In this document: positions 21,835 through 31,267 of the stretch, piece by piece | Position numbering within the stretch: the first letter of the stretch is position 1 | How the letters are laid out: every line of letters begins with the position of its first letter | Source: Holophagales bacterium UBA5704 | GTDB lineage: Bacteria > Acidobacteriota > Thermoanaerobaculia > Multivoradales > UBA5704 | Assembly (NCBI GenBank): GCA_002420005.1 | Contig: DIHE01000071.1 | Location: 1,922 to 43,731 of the forward strand | Direction: 5' to 3' | Length of the DNA: 41,810 bases | The notes under the pieces: generated by a model | What the model saw: only the letters and a program-made list of their open reading frames with translations | What the model was told of the DNA's origin: nothing | Database searches by the model: none | Program-made: the position numbers and the translations under genes

Positions 21835-24800
21835 GTGAGGAGCAGCGCCCGTCCCCTTCCCTACGCCGAGCTGCACGTGGCTTCCGCCTTCTCGTTCCTT
21901 CAGGGGGCCTCGCCGCCGGAGGATCTGATCGACCAGGCGGTGGCGCTGGAGCTTCCCGCTCTCGCTCTGACGGATGTCAACGGCGTCTATGGGGCGCCGC
22001 GGCTGCATGCGGCGGCGCGCAAGGCGGGGGTGCGGGCACTGATCGGGGCCGAGCTGGTGCTGGCCGACGAGCCGCCGCTGCTCCCGACGGGGCGGCGCGG
22101 TCCTTTGGGGATCGTCCCTCTTCCCGCACCGGCGCCTCCGAATCCCTCCCCCGCGGCCGATCCGGACCTGCCGCCGGACGGCGCGCGGCTCACCGTGCTG
22201 GTGGAGAGCGCGGCGGGATACCGCAACCTGTGCCGGATGCTGACCACCGCGGCGCTCGGCCGGCCCAAGGGGTACGCCCGCGTCACCTGGGACCTGCTGG
22301 CCGAGCACGCCGGGGGCCTTCGCTGCCTCTCCGGCGACGGCAACGGCCTGGTGGCCCGGGAGCTTGCCCTGGGGGGACCCGATGCGGCGCGGCGCGCCCT
22401 GGAGCGCCTCACCGTCCGCTTCGGCGGCCGGGTGCACGTCGAGCTGCAACGCCACCGCGTGCGCGAGGAAGAGCACCGCAACCGGGCGCTCGTCGATCTC
22501 GCCCGCAAGCTCCGCCTCCCCCTCGTCGCCACCAACGGCGTGCGCTACGCCCGGAGCGAAGACAAGCCGCTCCACGACATCCTCACCTCGATCCGCCATC
22601 ACACCACGCTCGACGCAGCCGGCGCCCTGCTCGGCAGCCACCGCGAACGTCATCTGAAAGGCGCCGCCGAGATGGCCCGCCTCTTCGCCGACCTGCCGGA
22701 GGCCGTGACCGGCGCAGCCGAGCTCGCCGAACGGCTCGACTTCACCCTCGCGGACCTCGGCTACCGCTTTCCCGACTATCCATTGCCGCCGGGCGAGACC
22801 CCGTCGTCCTTCCTGCGCCACATCACCTGGAACGGCGCACGCGCCCGTTTCCGGCCGTTCACGGCGCGGTCCCAGGCGCAGATCCAGAAGGAGCTGGACC
22901 TGATCGAAAAACTCCATCTGGAAGGTTATTTCCTGATCGTCTGGGACATCATTCAGTTCTGCCACCGCGAGAACATCCTCGCCCAGGGCCGCGGCTCGGC
23001 GGCCAACAGCGCCGTCTGCTATGCCCTGTCGATCACCGCCGTCGATCCGGTCAAGATGGAGCTGCTGTTCGAACGATTTCTCTCCGAAGAGCGCGGCGAG
23101 TGGCCGGACATCGACCTCGACCTGCCGTCCGGCGCGCCGCGGGAAAAAGTGATTCAATACGTCTATCAACGCCATGGCGAGCGCGGCGCGGCGATGACCG
23201 CCAACGTGATCACCTATCGCGACCGCTCCGCCACCCGCGAGGTGGCGAAGGCCTTCGGGTATTCCGCCGAGCAGGTGGACAAGCTGGCCAAGCAACTCGG
23301 CCATTTTTCGTACGATGGGAGCCGGGGCGAGGAGAAATCCCTCGCCGCCGAGCTGACCGCCGCCGGGTTCGATCCGGAGGAGCCGCGCATGCAGCTCTTC
23401 GCCCGCGAATGGCCGCGCATCCACAACCTGCCACGCCATCTCGGCCAGCACAGCGGCGGCATGGTGATCGCCGCCGGCCGGCTCGACGAGGTGGTGCCGC
23501 TGGAGCCCGCCGCCATGCCCGGCCGCGTCGTCGTGCAATGGGACAAGGACGACTGCGCCGACCTCGGCATCATCAAGGTCGATCTGCTCGGCCTGGGGAT
23601 GCTCAACGCGCTCGAAGAAATGGTGCCGACCATCCGCACCCACGAGGGTGTGCAGGTCGATCTCGCCCATCTGCCGCCGGACGATCCCAAGGTCTACCGC
23701 ATGCTCCAGAAGGCCGACACGGTGGGCGTCTTCCAGGTGGAGAGCCGGGCGCAGATGTCCTCCCTGCCGCGCAATCACCCGGAGCGGTTCTACGATCTGG
23801 TGATCCAGGTGGGCATCATCCGGCCCGGCCCGATCGCCGGCAACCTGGCGAGCCCGTACTTCGAGCGGCGCAACCGCCGGCAACCGGTCACCTACGCGCA
23901 TCCGAGCCTGGAGCCGATCCTGAAGCGGACCCTGGGCATCCCGATCTTCCAGGAGCAGCTCCTGCGCGTCGCCATGGTGGCGGCCGGCTTCAGCGGCGGC
24001 GAAGCGGAGGAGCTGCGCCGCGCCATGGGCTCAAAGCGCTCCGTCGAGCGGATGCAGAAGATCGTCGAGCGGCTTCGACAGGGGATGACCGAGCGGGGGA
24101 TCACCGGCAAGCCGCAGGACGAGATCGTCCAGGGCATCACCTCCTTCGCCCTCTACGGCTTTCCCGAGTCGCACGCCGCCAGCTTCGCGCTGATCGCCTA
24201 CGCCAGCGCCTGGCTCAAGGCGCACCACCCCACCGCGTTCTACCTCGGCCTGCTGAACGCCTGGCCGATGGGCTTCTACCATCCGTCGACCCTGGTCAAG
24301 GACGCGCAGCGCCACGGCGTCGAGATCCGCCCGGTGGACGTGCAGCTCTCCGGCGTCCGCTGCCATTGGGAAGACCGCGAGATCCCCGAGGGAGCGCGCG
24401 ACCGGCGCACCGGCGAGGTCCCGCCGGCCGGCGCGATCCGCCTCGGCTTCCGCTTCGTCCGCCGGCTCCGCCGCCAATCCGCCGCCGCCATCGAACGGGA
24501 GCGCCGGATCGCGCCGTTCGCGAGCGTCGACGACCTGGTCCGGCGGACGCACCTGCACGCCCCGGAGATCGCCGTCCTGGCGGAGATCGGCGCTCTCGCC
24601 GGGTTCGGGCTGACCCGCCGCGCCGCCCTCTGGCAGGTGGCGCGCACGGCGCGGCCCGCCGGCCCGCTGCTCGATCACCTGGAGGACGAGGAGCCCTCCC
24701 CTCTGGAGGAGATGACGCCCGCCGAGGAGACCGTGGCCGACTACACCGGCGCCCAGCTCACGCTCGGCCCGCACCCGGTCTCCTATTACCGCTCGGCCCT

Positions 24801-25125
24801 CGCCGCCAAGGGCATCACGCCGGCCGCCGAGCTCGACGGCCTGCCGAACGGGCGGCGCGTGCGCACCGCCGGCTCGGTCATCGTGCGCCAGCGCCCCGGC
24901 ACGGCCAAGGGCATCCTCTTCCTCACCCTGGAGGACGAGACCGGCATGTCCCAGGCCATCGTGGCACCGGACCTCCTCAAAGAGCACCGCAAGCTGATCG
25001 TCGGCTCCCCCGGCCTCGTCGTCGAAGGCGTCCTGCAGAAGAAGGACGGCACCTGCTCGGTCAAAGGGGAGCGCTTCTGGTCGCTCAAAAAGCTCATCGA
25101 GGTGCCGAGCCACGACTGGCGGTGA
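21835..25125 (+). CDS. dnaE2: Error-prone DNA polymerase III alpha-like subunit DnaE2
   Basis: The protein has 1096 residues from GTG 21835, normal for DnaE2. The N-terminal PHP region reads YAELHVASAFSFLQGASPPE and LALTDVNGVYG. Metal-binding histidines of active PHP domains are replaced (HVA for HxH, TDVN for TDHx), so no proofreading is expected. The polymerase active-site aspartates are in EWPDIDLDLPSG (about 424-429), with GRGSAANSAVCY upstream. Further C7-polymerase motifs include RAMGSKRSVERM and GFPESHAASFALIAYASAW. The C-terminal OB fold contains ILFLTLEDETGMSQAIV. DnaE2 copies damaged DNA together with ImuA and ImuB, but neither gene is in the window. Confidence 0.95.
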   Translation: MRSSARPLPYAELHVASAFSFLQGASPPEDLIDQAVALELPALALTDVNGVYGAPRLHAAARKAGVRALIGAELVLADEPPLLPTGRRGPLGIVPLPAPAPPNPSPAADPDLPPDGARLTVLVESAAGYRNLCRMLTTAALGRPKGYARVTWDLLAEHAGGLRCLSGDGNGLVARELALGGPDAARRALERLTVRFGGRVHVELQRHRVREEEHRNRALVDLARKLRLPLVATNGVRYARSEDKPLHDILTSIRHHTTLDAAGALLGSHRERHLKGAAEMARLFADLPEAVTGAAELAERLDFTLADLGYRFPDYPLPPGETPSSFLRHITWNGARARFRPFTARSQAQIQKELDLIEKLHLEGYFLIVWDIIQFCHRENILAQGRGSAANSAVCYALSITAVDPVKMELLFERFLSEERGEWPDIDLDLPSGAPREKVIQYVYQRHGERGAAMTANVITYRDRSATREVAKAFGYSAEQVDKLAKQLGHFSYDGSRGEEKSLAAELTAAGFDPEEPRMQLFAREWPRIHNLPRHLGQHSGGMVIAAGRLDEVVPLEPAAMPGRVVVQWDKDDCADLGIIKVDLLGLGMLNALEEMVPTIRTHEGVQVDLAHLPPDDPKVYRMLQKADTVGVFQVESRAQMSSLPRNHPERFYDLVIQVGIIRPGPIAGNLASPYFERRNRRQPVTYAHPSLEPILKRTLGIPIFQEQLLRVAMVAAGFSGGEAEELRRAMGSKRSVERMQKIVERLRQGMTERGITGKPQDEIVQGITSFALYGFPESHAASFALIAYASAWLKAHHPTAFYLGLLNAWPMGFYHPSTLVKDAQRHGVEIRPVDVQLSGVRCHWEDREIPEGARDRRTGEVPPAGAIRLGFRFVRRLRRQSAAAIERERRIAPFASVDDLVRRTHLHAPEIAVLAEIGALAGFGLTRRAALWQVARTARPAGPLLDHLEDEEPSPLEEMTPAEETVADYTGAQLTLGPHPVSYYRSALAAKGITPAAELDGLPNGRRVRTAGSVIVRQRPGTAKGILFLTLEDETGMSQAIVAPDLLKEHRKLIVGSPGLVVEGVLQKKDGTCSVKGERFWSLKKLIEVPSHDWR

Positions 25126-25138
25126 ATCTGGCCGTGAG

Positions 25139-25161
25139 TTGACACCGGCACGCTCCGGTGT
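25139..25161 (+). promoter_or_regulatory. TTGACA box overlapping a 7-bp hairpin between dnaE2 and acyl-CoA synthetase
   Basis: TTGACA (25139-25144) is a consensus -35. The inverted repeat acaccgg/ccggtgt (25142-25148, 25155-25161) overlaps it and could be a dnaE2 terminator or an operator. A -10 at proper spacing is poor (TACGGG at 25162). Confidence 0.4.
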
Positions 25162-25227
25162 TACGGGTATGTCTCGATTCACGAACGGATTCCCGCGCCC
25201 CGTGCGCCGGCCAAAGGAGACGTGCCC

Positions 25228-27006
25228 ATGCCCGAGACGATCATGAGCGTTCTGGAGAGGACGGCCCGCGAGCACGGCGACCGCCCTGCGATGCGGGTCA
25301 AGAACGGCGGCCGGTGGGAGACGACCACCTGGAAGGAGTACCGCGACCAGACGTATCTCGCCGCCCGCGGCTTCATCCACCTCGGCCTGCAGCCGCGCCA
25401 GGGCGTGGCCATCATGGGCTTCAACCGTCCGGAGTGGTTCCTCGCCGACCTCGGCGCCATCGCCGCCGGGGGCTTTCCGGCCGGCATCTACGTGACCAAC
25501 ACCGCCGACCAGTCCCAGTACATCGCCGATCACGCGGAAGCCGCCGTCGCCGTCCTCGAGAACACCCACTACCTCACCCTCTTCCAGCAGATCCGCGACC
25601 GCCTGCCGCACCTGAAGGCGATCGTGCTGATGACCGGCGCCGTCCCCGAGGGAGCCGGCGAGGCGGTGTACAGCTGGGACCAGCTCCTCGAGATGGGCGC
25701 CCAGGTGCCGGAAAGCGAGTTGCGGCGGCGTATCGAGGACCAGAAGCCGTCCGACCTGTGCACCTTGATCTACACCTCCGGCACCACCGGTCCGCCGAAG
25801 GCCGTCATGCTCACCCATGACAACGTCACCTGGACCGCGAAGTGCCTGGTCGATGCCTACGGCGTCAACGCCCTGGACGACCTGATCAGCTATCTGCCGC
25901 TGTCCCACATCGCCGAGCAGGTGGTCTCCCTGCACTCGCCGATGGCGGTGGGCGCCTGCTCGTGGTTTGCCGAGAGCATCGAGAAGCTCGGCGAGAACCT
26001 GCGCGAGGTGCGGCCGCACTTCTTCCTCGCCGTGCCGCGCGTCTGGGAGAAGATGCAGGCGGCCATCCAGGCGGCGGGCGCGCAGAACACCGGGCTCAAG
26101 AAGAAGATCTCCGCCTGGGCGCGCGGCGTCGGCCTGGCCGGCGGCCGGGCCGAGCAGGAAGGGCGCCCGAAGCCGATCCTCTACCCCCTGGCGAACCAGC
26201 TCGTGTTCACCAAGGTCCGCGAAAAGCTCGGCCTCGACCGGGCGCGCGTGGCCGCGACCTCGACCGCTCCGATCTCGGTCGAGACGATGGAGTTCTTCTC
26301 CAGCCTGGGCATTCCGATCCTGGAAGTCTACGGAATGAGCGAGTGCACCGGCCCGACGACGTTCTCGATGCCGGATCGCTACCGTTTCGGCTCAGTCGGC
26401 CGCGCCATCCCCGGCTCCGAGCTGAAGACCGCCGAGGACGGCGAGGTCCTGATGCGGGGACCCCACGTCTTCCCCGGCTATTTCAAAAGCGAGGAGGCGA
26501 CCGCCGAGATGCTGGACGCCGAGGGCTGGCTCCACTCCGGCGACATCGGAGAGATCGATGCCGAGGGCTTCCTGAAGATCACCGACCGCAAGAAGGAGCT
26601 GATCATCACCTCGGGCGGCAAGAACATCGCGCCCTCGATCATCGAGAGCAAGCTGCGGCAGATCCCCGCCGTCTCCCAGGCGGTGGTGATCGGCGACCGT
26701 CGCCACTACCTGGTCGCCCTGCTGACCCTCGACCCCACCCGCGCCGCGGACCAAGCCAAGGCCGCCGGCAGCCCCGCGACCACCACCGAAGCGATGTCCA
26801 CCTGCCCCAAGTTCCGGCAGTACCTGGAAAAGGCGGTGGAAGGCGTGAACACCACCCTCGCCCGCTACGAAACCATCAAGAAATTCGTCATCCTCCCCCG
26901 CGAGCTCTCCATCGCCGAAGGCGAGCTGACCCCGACGATGAAGCTCAAGCGGCGCGTGGTCAACGAGAGGTTTGCACAGGAGATCGAGGGGCTGTACGCG
27001 GGGTAG
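25228..27006 (+). CDS. Long-chain acyl-CoA synthetase (AMP-forming)
   Basis: The protein has 592 residues. ATG 25228 has AAAGGAG at ideal spacing; the GTG at 25222 is too close. The adenylate-forming motifs are complete: P-loop IYTSGTTGPPKAVMLTH, A5 VYGMSECTGPTTFS, A7 WLHSGDIGEID, A8 ITDRKKELIITSGGKNIAPS, and the catalytic Lys in LTPTMKLKRR near the C-terminus. It activates fatty acids to acyl-CoA in the cytoplasm. The linker and the FADD15/bubblegum-like insert around residues 270-320 indicate long-chain substrates. It appears to be a single-gene unit ending at the 27036-27067 hairpin. Confidence 0.94.
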   Translation: MPETIMSVLERTAREHGDRPAMRVKNGGRWETTTWKEYRDQTYLAARGFIHLGLQPRQGVAIMGFNRPEWFLADLGAIAAGGFPAGIYVTNTADQSQYIADHAEAAVAVLENTHYLTLFQQIRDRLPHLKAIVLMTGAVPEGAGEAVYSWDQLLEMGAQVPESELRRRIEDQKPSDLCTLIYTSGTTGPPKAVMLTHDNVTWTAKCLVDAYGVNALDDLISYLPLSHIAEQVVSLHSPMAVGACSWFAESIEKLGENLREVRPHFFLAVPRVWEKMQAAIQAAGAQNTGLKKKISAWARGVGLAGGRAEQEGRPKPILYPLANQLVFTKVREKLGLDRARVAATSTAPISVETMEFFSSLGIPILEVYGMSECTGPTTFSMPDRYRFGSVGRAIPGSELKTAEDGEVLMRGPHVFPGYFKSEEATAEMLDAEGWLHSGDIGEIDAEGFLKITDRKKELIITSGGKNIAPSIIESKLRQIPAVSQAVVIGDRRHYLVALLTLDPTRAADQAKAAGSPATTTEAMSTCPKFRQYLEKAVEGVNTTLARYETIKKFVILPRELSIAEGELTPTMKLKRRVVNERFAQEIEGLYAG

Positions 27007-27011
27007 GGGGC

Positions 27012-27821
27012 TCAAGCCCCGCCCGCAGGGCGTTTCCGAGAGCCCGGCGATCGAGCGCCGGGCTCGGAGGCCCGGTCCTCACCCCTGCACCAGATCCACC
27101 CTTCCTTCCGCGCCACCAGCCGATTCTCCTCCTTCGGCCCTTTCGCCCAACCCTGCAGGAAGTCGGCTCCCGCGAGGAGACAGACGACGGCGTCCAGGAC
27201 ATCGACATCTTTCCTGAGCAGGTCGTCCCACTTCTCCGAAAGAGTCAGGTACTTCCGTAGCGCCTCGATCACCTGACCTCGCAGCTCGACCGCCCCGGCT
27301 TGCTTGTAGCCTTCGAAGCGAACTTCTGGACATGCCGTCAACGTCGCCGCCGGGTAGACCTCAATGGCCCGCACGCCCGGTTGCAAGCTTGGCTCCCAGG
27401 CCAAGGGAATCTCGCGCAACCCCAACTCCACCGCCAGCTCGGCAAGCATTTGGAGCGCGCGGTGTGCCGTCCTCGCGATGCGATCGGCGCCCACGTCGAG
27501 AGACTGGCGGCCGATACGGTCTCTGATCTCAGCGTCCGTTCGGCGGCGGAAAAGCAGATTGGGGTTGTTCGGGAGAGGCTGTCCGGCCCGGTGGTCGACG
27601 AGAGACGCTCCGAGAAGCTCGGGCCAGCCGAGAGGCGAGTCGATCGCAAGAAGGACCGGAGCGTCCTTCGCATCTACGACCCACCTCTTCAAGGTAGAGA
27701 TGGCCCCGGCTTTGCCCGAGCAGGCCTCGGAAACCTGGAGGCACTCGCCGTCGAAGGTTCCAAGCGCCAAGCCGATGTTCGCGTCGTCAACCGCGCAGTC
27801 GATTCCGATGATGTGCTTCAT
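27012..27821 (-). CDS. DUF429 protein, predicted RNase H-like nuclease
   Basis: The protein has 269 residues from ATG 27821. The start HIIGIDCAVDDANIGLALG, then LLAIDSPLGWPELLG, FRRRTDAEIRDRIGR, DVGADRIARTAHRAL and IEVYPAATL, is the DUF429 family pattern. The two acidic residues GID and AID correspond to RNase H-fold metal-binding aspartates. The natural substrate is unknown. The last 20 or so residues (GEDRASEPGARSPGSRKRP) lie in the terminator hairpin and are probably irrelevant. It diverges from the AAA-nuclease gene with only 87 bases between starts, so shared control is possible. Confidence 0.85.
   Translation of the reverse strand: MKHIIGIDCAVDDANIGLALGTFDGECLQVSEACSGKAGAISTLKRWVVDAKDAPVLLAIDSPLGWPELLGASLVDHRAGQPLPNNPNLLFRRRTDAEIRDRIGRQSLDVGADRIARTAHRALQMLAELAVELGLREIPLAWEPSLQPGVRAIEVYPAATLTACPEVRFEGYKQAGAVELRGQVIEALRKYLTLSEKWDDLLRKDVDVLDAVVCLLAGADFLQGWAKGPKEENRLVARKEGWIWCRGEDRASEPGARSPGSRKRPAGGA
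27036..27067. terminator. Hairpin after acyl-CoA synthetase, overlapping the end of the DUF429 gene
   Basis: An 11-bp stem with a 2-nt bulge (27036-27048 with 27057-27067) follows the synthetase stop; a smaller 5-bp hairpin precedes it at 27007-27020. The structure encodes the low-complexity Arg/Gly/Pro-rich last residues of the convergent gene. Confidence 0.55.
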
Positions 27822-27908
27822 AGAGCCATGATGTCACGCGCTCCCGGGACCATGCTAGATTCGAGGAGACCCGCCGCCTGTGACCTCCGCGCGGCTCGCC
27901 GACCTTCA

Positions 27909-29474
27909 ATGCCCAGACACTTCAACACCGCCGGCCCCTGCCGCCCGCACGAGCACTACATGATTGCGCCTGAGAGGCGCATTCCGGCTGTCCGGGACCT
28001 CATCGAGCAGGGGCTCTACTTCGTCGTCCACGCTCCCCGGCAGTCGGGCAAGACGACCTGTTTCCAGGCTCTGGCACGGACCCTCACGGCCGGCGGTTCC
28101 TACACGGCGCTCCTGTCGAGCTGCGAGACCGGGCAGAAGCTGGAGCCGGACTCCGAGAGAAGCATCGGCGCCGTCCTCTGGATGCTGCAAGAGCGGGCGG
28201 AGAGCAGCCTCCCTCCCGAGCTTCGCCCCCCTGCACCGGACGCGACGATCCCTTCGGAGAGCCGCCTCTATGACCTCCTTGCGCGCTGGGCGAGCCGGTC
28301 TCCACGCCCGATCGTCCTGTTCCTGGACGAGATCGACGCTCTCTCCGGCGATGCGCTGATCTCGGTGCTGCGGCAGCTCCGCAGCGGATACAACGCCCGG
28401 CCTGGAGGCTCTCCCCACTCCGTGGCACTGATCGGCTTGCGCGATGTCCGGGACTATCGCCTCCAGGCGCGTCCGGATTCCCGGAGCCTGGGCACGTCGT
28501 CGCCTTTCAACGTGAAGGTGGAGTCGATCCGTCTCGCGAACTTCACCGCCGCGGAGGTCGCGGAGCTCTACTCCCAGCACACGGCGGACACCGGCCAGGT
28601 CTTCACGCCGGAAGCGCTGGCGCTCGCCTGGGAGCTGACCCGCGGCCAGCCGTGGCTGGTCAACGCCCTTGCGCGGCAAGCCGTCGAGCGCATCGCACCC
28701 GACCCGGCGCAGCCGGTGACGAAGGCCGTGATCGAAGCTGCGAAGGAAGTCCTCATCCAGCGGCGCGACACGCACCTCGATTCGCTGATCGACCGGCTGC
28801 GCGAAACCCGGGTGCGGCGGGTCATCGAGCCGATTCTCGGCGGAGAGCTCCTTCCTCCCGAAAGCTTGGCGGACGACATCCAGTTCGTGCTCGATCTCGG
28901 CCTTGTGGCGTCGGGTCCCCGCGGCCTGGAGATCGCCAACCCGATCTATCGCGAGGTCATCCCGCGGGCACTGACCTGGATCATGGAGCTGTCCATGGCC
29001 TTCTCCCGCGCCGACTATGTCAGCTCCGAAGGCCGGCTCCGCTTCGATCTCCTCCTGCGGGGCTTCCAGGAATTCTGGTGCGAGAACGCCGAGGCCTTCC
29101 TGGAACGCGCCCCGTACTCGGAAGCGGCGGCTCAGCTCGTCTTCATGGCGTATCTGCACAAGGTCGTCAACGGCGGAGGCTTCATCGACCGCGAGCTCGC
29201 CGTGGGAAGCGGGCGGATCGATCTCTGCGTCCGCTGGCCTTCGCCGGCCGGAGTGGAGAGGTGGGCCTTGGAGATCAAGGTCTGGAGAGACCGCCAGGCC
29301 GACCCCCTGGCCAAGGGGCTGCGACAGCTCACGGCCTATCTGCGACGGCTGGGCCTCGACCGGGGCACCCTGATCCTGTTCGATGCGCGCACGACCGCAA
29401 GCCCTCTGCCCGACCGCTGCTCCACGGAAGAACGGGAACAGGACGGGTGCACGGTCACCGTCCTCCGGCTCTGA
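27909..29474 (+). CDS. AAA-like ATPase fused to PD-(D/E)XK nuclease-like domain
   Basis: The protein has 521 residues; ATG 27909 gives the family-typical N-terminus MPRHFNTAGPCRPHEHYMIA. Walker A is HAPRQSGKTT (41-50) and Walker B IVLFLDEIDAL (135-145). A winged-helix-like region and ELTRGQPWLVNALARQAVE (sensor 2 area) follow. The C-terminal domain has a nuclease-type core: Asp438 in GSGRIDLCV, then ALEIKVW with Glu455 and Lys457, spaced as in PD-(D/E)XK enzymes, and QLTAYLRRLGLDRGTLILFD. Such proteins are frequent mobile or defence-associated ATPases of unknown role. No Shine-Dalgarno sequence is seen. It converges on recN. Confidence 0.85.
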   Translation: MPRHFNTAGPCRPHEHYMIAPERRIPAVRDLIEQGLYFVVHAPRQSGKTTCFQALARTLTAGGSYTALLSSCETGQKLEPDSERSIGAVLWMLQERAESSLPPELRPPAPDATIPSESRLYDLLARWASRSPRPIVLFLDEIDALSGDALISVLRQLRSGYNARPGGSPHSVALIGLRDVRDYRLQARPDSRSLGTSSPFNVKVESIRLANFTAAEVAELYSQHTADTGQVFTPEALALAWELTRGQPWLVNALARQAVERIAPDPAQPVTKAVIEAAKEVLIQRRDTHLDSLIDRLRETRVRRVIEPILGGELLPPESLADDIQFVLDLGLVASGPRGLEIANPIYREVIPRALTWIMELSMAFSRADYVSSEGRLRFDLLLRGFQEFWCENAEAFLERAPYSEAAAQLVFMAYLHKVVNGGGFIDRELAVGSGRIDLCVRWPSPAGVERWALEIKVWRDRQADPLAKGLRQLTAYLRRLGLDRGTLILFDARTTASPLPDRCSTEEREQDGCTVTVLRL

Positions 29475-29496
29475 CGAGAAACCCTGCGCGCGCCCT

Positions 29497-31236
29497 TCAC
29501 CCCTTGCGGGCTTTCGCCGCGCCGGCGATCAACTCGCGGGCGTGGGAGAGGGAGAGCTTGGTGACCTTCGAGCCGGCGAGCATGCGGGCCACCTCCTCGG
29601 CACGGCTGTCGGCGTCCAGCTCCTCGACGCGGACGCTGGTGCGGTCCCCTTCGACCCGCTTGCTGACCTTGAAGTGGAGGTCCGCGTACGAGGCCACCTG
29701 CGGCAGGTGGGTGACCGCGAAGATCTGCCCCTGCGGAGCCTTGGCGCCGGTCCAGACGAGGCGCTGCAGCTTGCCGCCGAGGGCGGCCGCCTCGGCGCCG
29801 CTGATGCCGGTGTCCACCTCGTCGAACACCAGGGTCGGCCGCGCTTCCTCGGCGCGGGTGGCGAGCTGCAAGGCGAGGTGGATGCGCGACAGCTCACCGC
29901 CGGAGGCGATGCGGGCGAGCGGACGCGGCTCTTCGCCCGGATTGGGAGCGAAGAGGAGGACGACCTGGTCGATCCCTTCGCGGCCGAAGTCGATCGCCTC
30001 GCCGTCCAGCACGAGCGGGCTGTCGGCGCGGCGGCGGCGCTCCAGGCTCACCGAAAGCCGGGCACGGCCGAGGCCCAGGTCGCCCAGCTCGCGCCCGACC
30101 CGCTCGACCAGGTCCTTCCCCCACTCCTCCCGCTTGCGGGACAACGCCAGCGCGGCGGTGCGAACCTCCTCCAGAGCCGCGGCGACCCTGGCCTCCAGCT
30201 CCTCACGGTTCTGGGCGTCGCCGTCCAGCTCGGCCAGCTCGGCCTCGATCTCCCGGCGCCGGGCGAGCACCTCGCCGGTGGTGCCGCCGTGCTTGCGGCA
30301 GAGCCGTTCGAGAAGGGCGAGGCGCTCCTCGATCTGATCGAGGCGGGCCGGATCGGCTTCCAGACCGTCGAGCCGATGGCTGAGCGCGGCGGCCAGCTCG
30401 CCGACGCGGATGCGGATCTCCTCCACCTCGGCGCCCCAGGCCGCCGCCTGCGGCTCCCACTCCTCCACGTCGGCCAGCAGGTCACGGCTCTTGCCGATCC
30501 GCTCCAGGGCGGAGCCTTCCTCTTCGGAGAGCAAGGAGAAGCAGGTGCCGAGGGCGCGCACGATGGCTTCGGCATGGCGCAGCACCTCGCGCTCGGCGCG
30601 CAGCTCCACCTCTTCCCCGGCGCGCAGCTTGGCCGCATCGATCTCGGCGGCCTGGAAGCGCAGCAGGTCGAGCCGCTCGCGGCGCGCCCGGTCGTCGCCG
30701 GTGAGCCGTTCGAGCCTCTCGGCGAGGCGGGCGTGCTGGTCGAAGGCGGTGGCGGTCTGCGCCAGGAGGGCCTCGCCTTCCGGGCCGCCGCTCCTGTCGA
30801 CCAGGCCGCGCTGCAGCTCGGGCTCGATGAGCCCCAGCTCGTCGCGCTGGCCATGGATGCGCAGCAGGAACGGCGCGAGGTCGGCGAGCAGCCGCAGGGT
30901 CGTCGGCTGGTCATTGACGAACACCCGGTTGCGCCCGCTGCGCGCGATCTCGCGGCGGATGAGCACCTCGGAGCCCTCCGCCTCCAGCCCGGCCTCTTCG
31001 AGGACGCGGAGCCAGAGCGAGCCGGCGGGCTCGAACACGCCGCTCACCGTGAGCGCCTCGGCGCCGCTGCGGATCATCTCGGTACTGGCCCGGGCGCCGG
31101 CCAGGAGGGAAAGGGAGTCGACGACGATCGATTTGCCGGCGCCGGTCTCGCCGGACAGGATGTTCAGACCGGGCCCGAACGTGACCGAGGCCTCGGCCAG
31201 GACGGCCAGGTTGCGGATATGAAGCTCGCGTAGCAC
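29497..31236 (-). CDS. recN: DNA repair SMC-like ATPase RecN
   Basis: The protein has 579 residues from GTG 31236 (MLRELHIRNLAVL), the usual RecN start. Walker A SGETGAGKS is at 28-36. Long antiparallel coiled-coil arms span about 150-380. The C-terminal half has the ABC signature in ARIASGGELSRIHLAL, Walker B TLVFDEVDTGISG and the FAVTHLPQVASYAD switch. RecN bridges and organises DNA ends in double-strand-break repair. Upstream on the same strand, 31 bases away, is a YkgJ-type gene, probably in the same transcript. Confidence 0.95.
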   Translation of the reverse strand: MLRELHIRNLAVLAEASVTFGPGLNILSGETGAGKSIVVDSLSLLAGARASTEMIRSGAEALTVSGVFEPAGSLWLRVLEEAGLEAEGSEVLIRREIARSGRNRVFVNDQPTTLRLLADLAPFLLRIHGQRDELGLIEPELQRGLVDRSGGPEGEALLAQTATAFDQHARLAERLERLTGDDRARRERLDLLRFQAAEIDAAKLRAGEEVELRAEREVLRHAEAIVRALGTCFSLLSEEEGSALERIGKSRDLLADVEEWEPQAAAWGAEVEEIRIRVGELAAALSHRLDGLEADPARLDQIEERLALLERLCRKHGGTTGEVLARRREIEAELAELDGDAQNREELEARVAAALEEVRTAALALSRKREEWGKDLVERVGRELGDLGLGRARLSVSLERRRRADSPLVLDGEAIDFGREGIDQVVLLFAPNPGEEPRPLARIASGGELSRIHLALQLATRAEEARPTLVFDEVDTGISGAEAAALGGKLQRLVWTGAKAPQGQIFAVTHLPQVASYADLHFKVSKRVEGDRTSVRVEELDADSRAEEVARMLAGSKVTKLSLSHARELIAGAAKARKG

Positions 31237-31267
31237 GCGGCATCTTGTTCCCGCATGCCGGGGGACG

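Noticed and set aside
22230..25142. 970-codon alternative frame within dnaE2
   Set aside because: Arg/Pro/Ala-rich shadow of a complete DnaE2 sequence.
25162..25175. -10 box for the acyl-CoA synthetase after the TTGACA at 25139
   Set aside because: TACGGG at 17-bp spacing is far from consensus and TATGTC is too distant, so only the -35-like box is reported.
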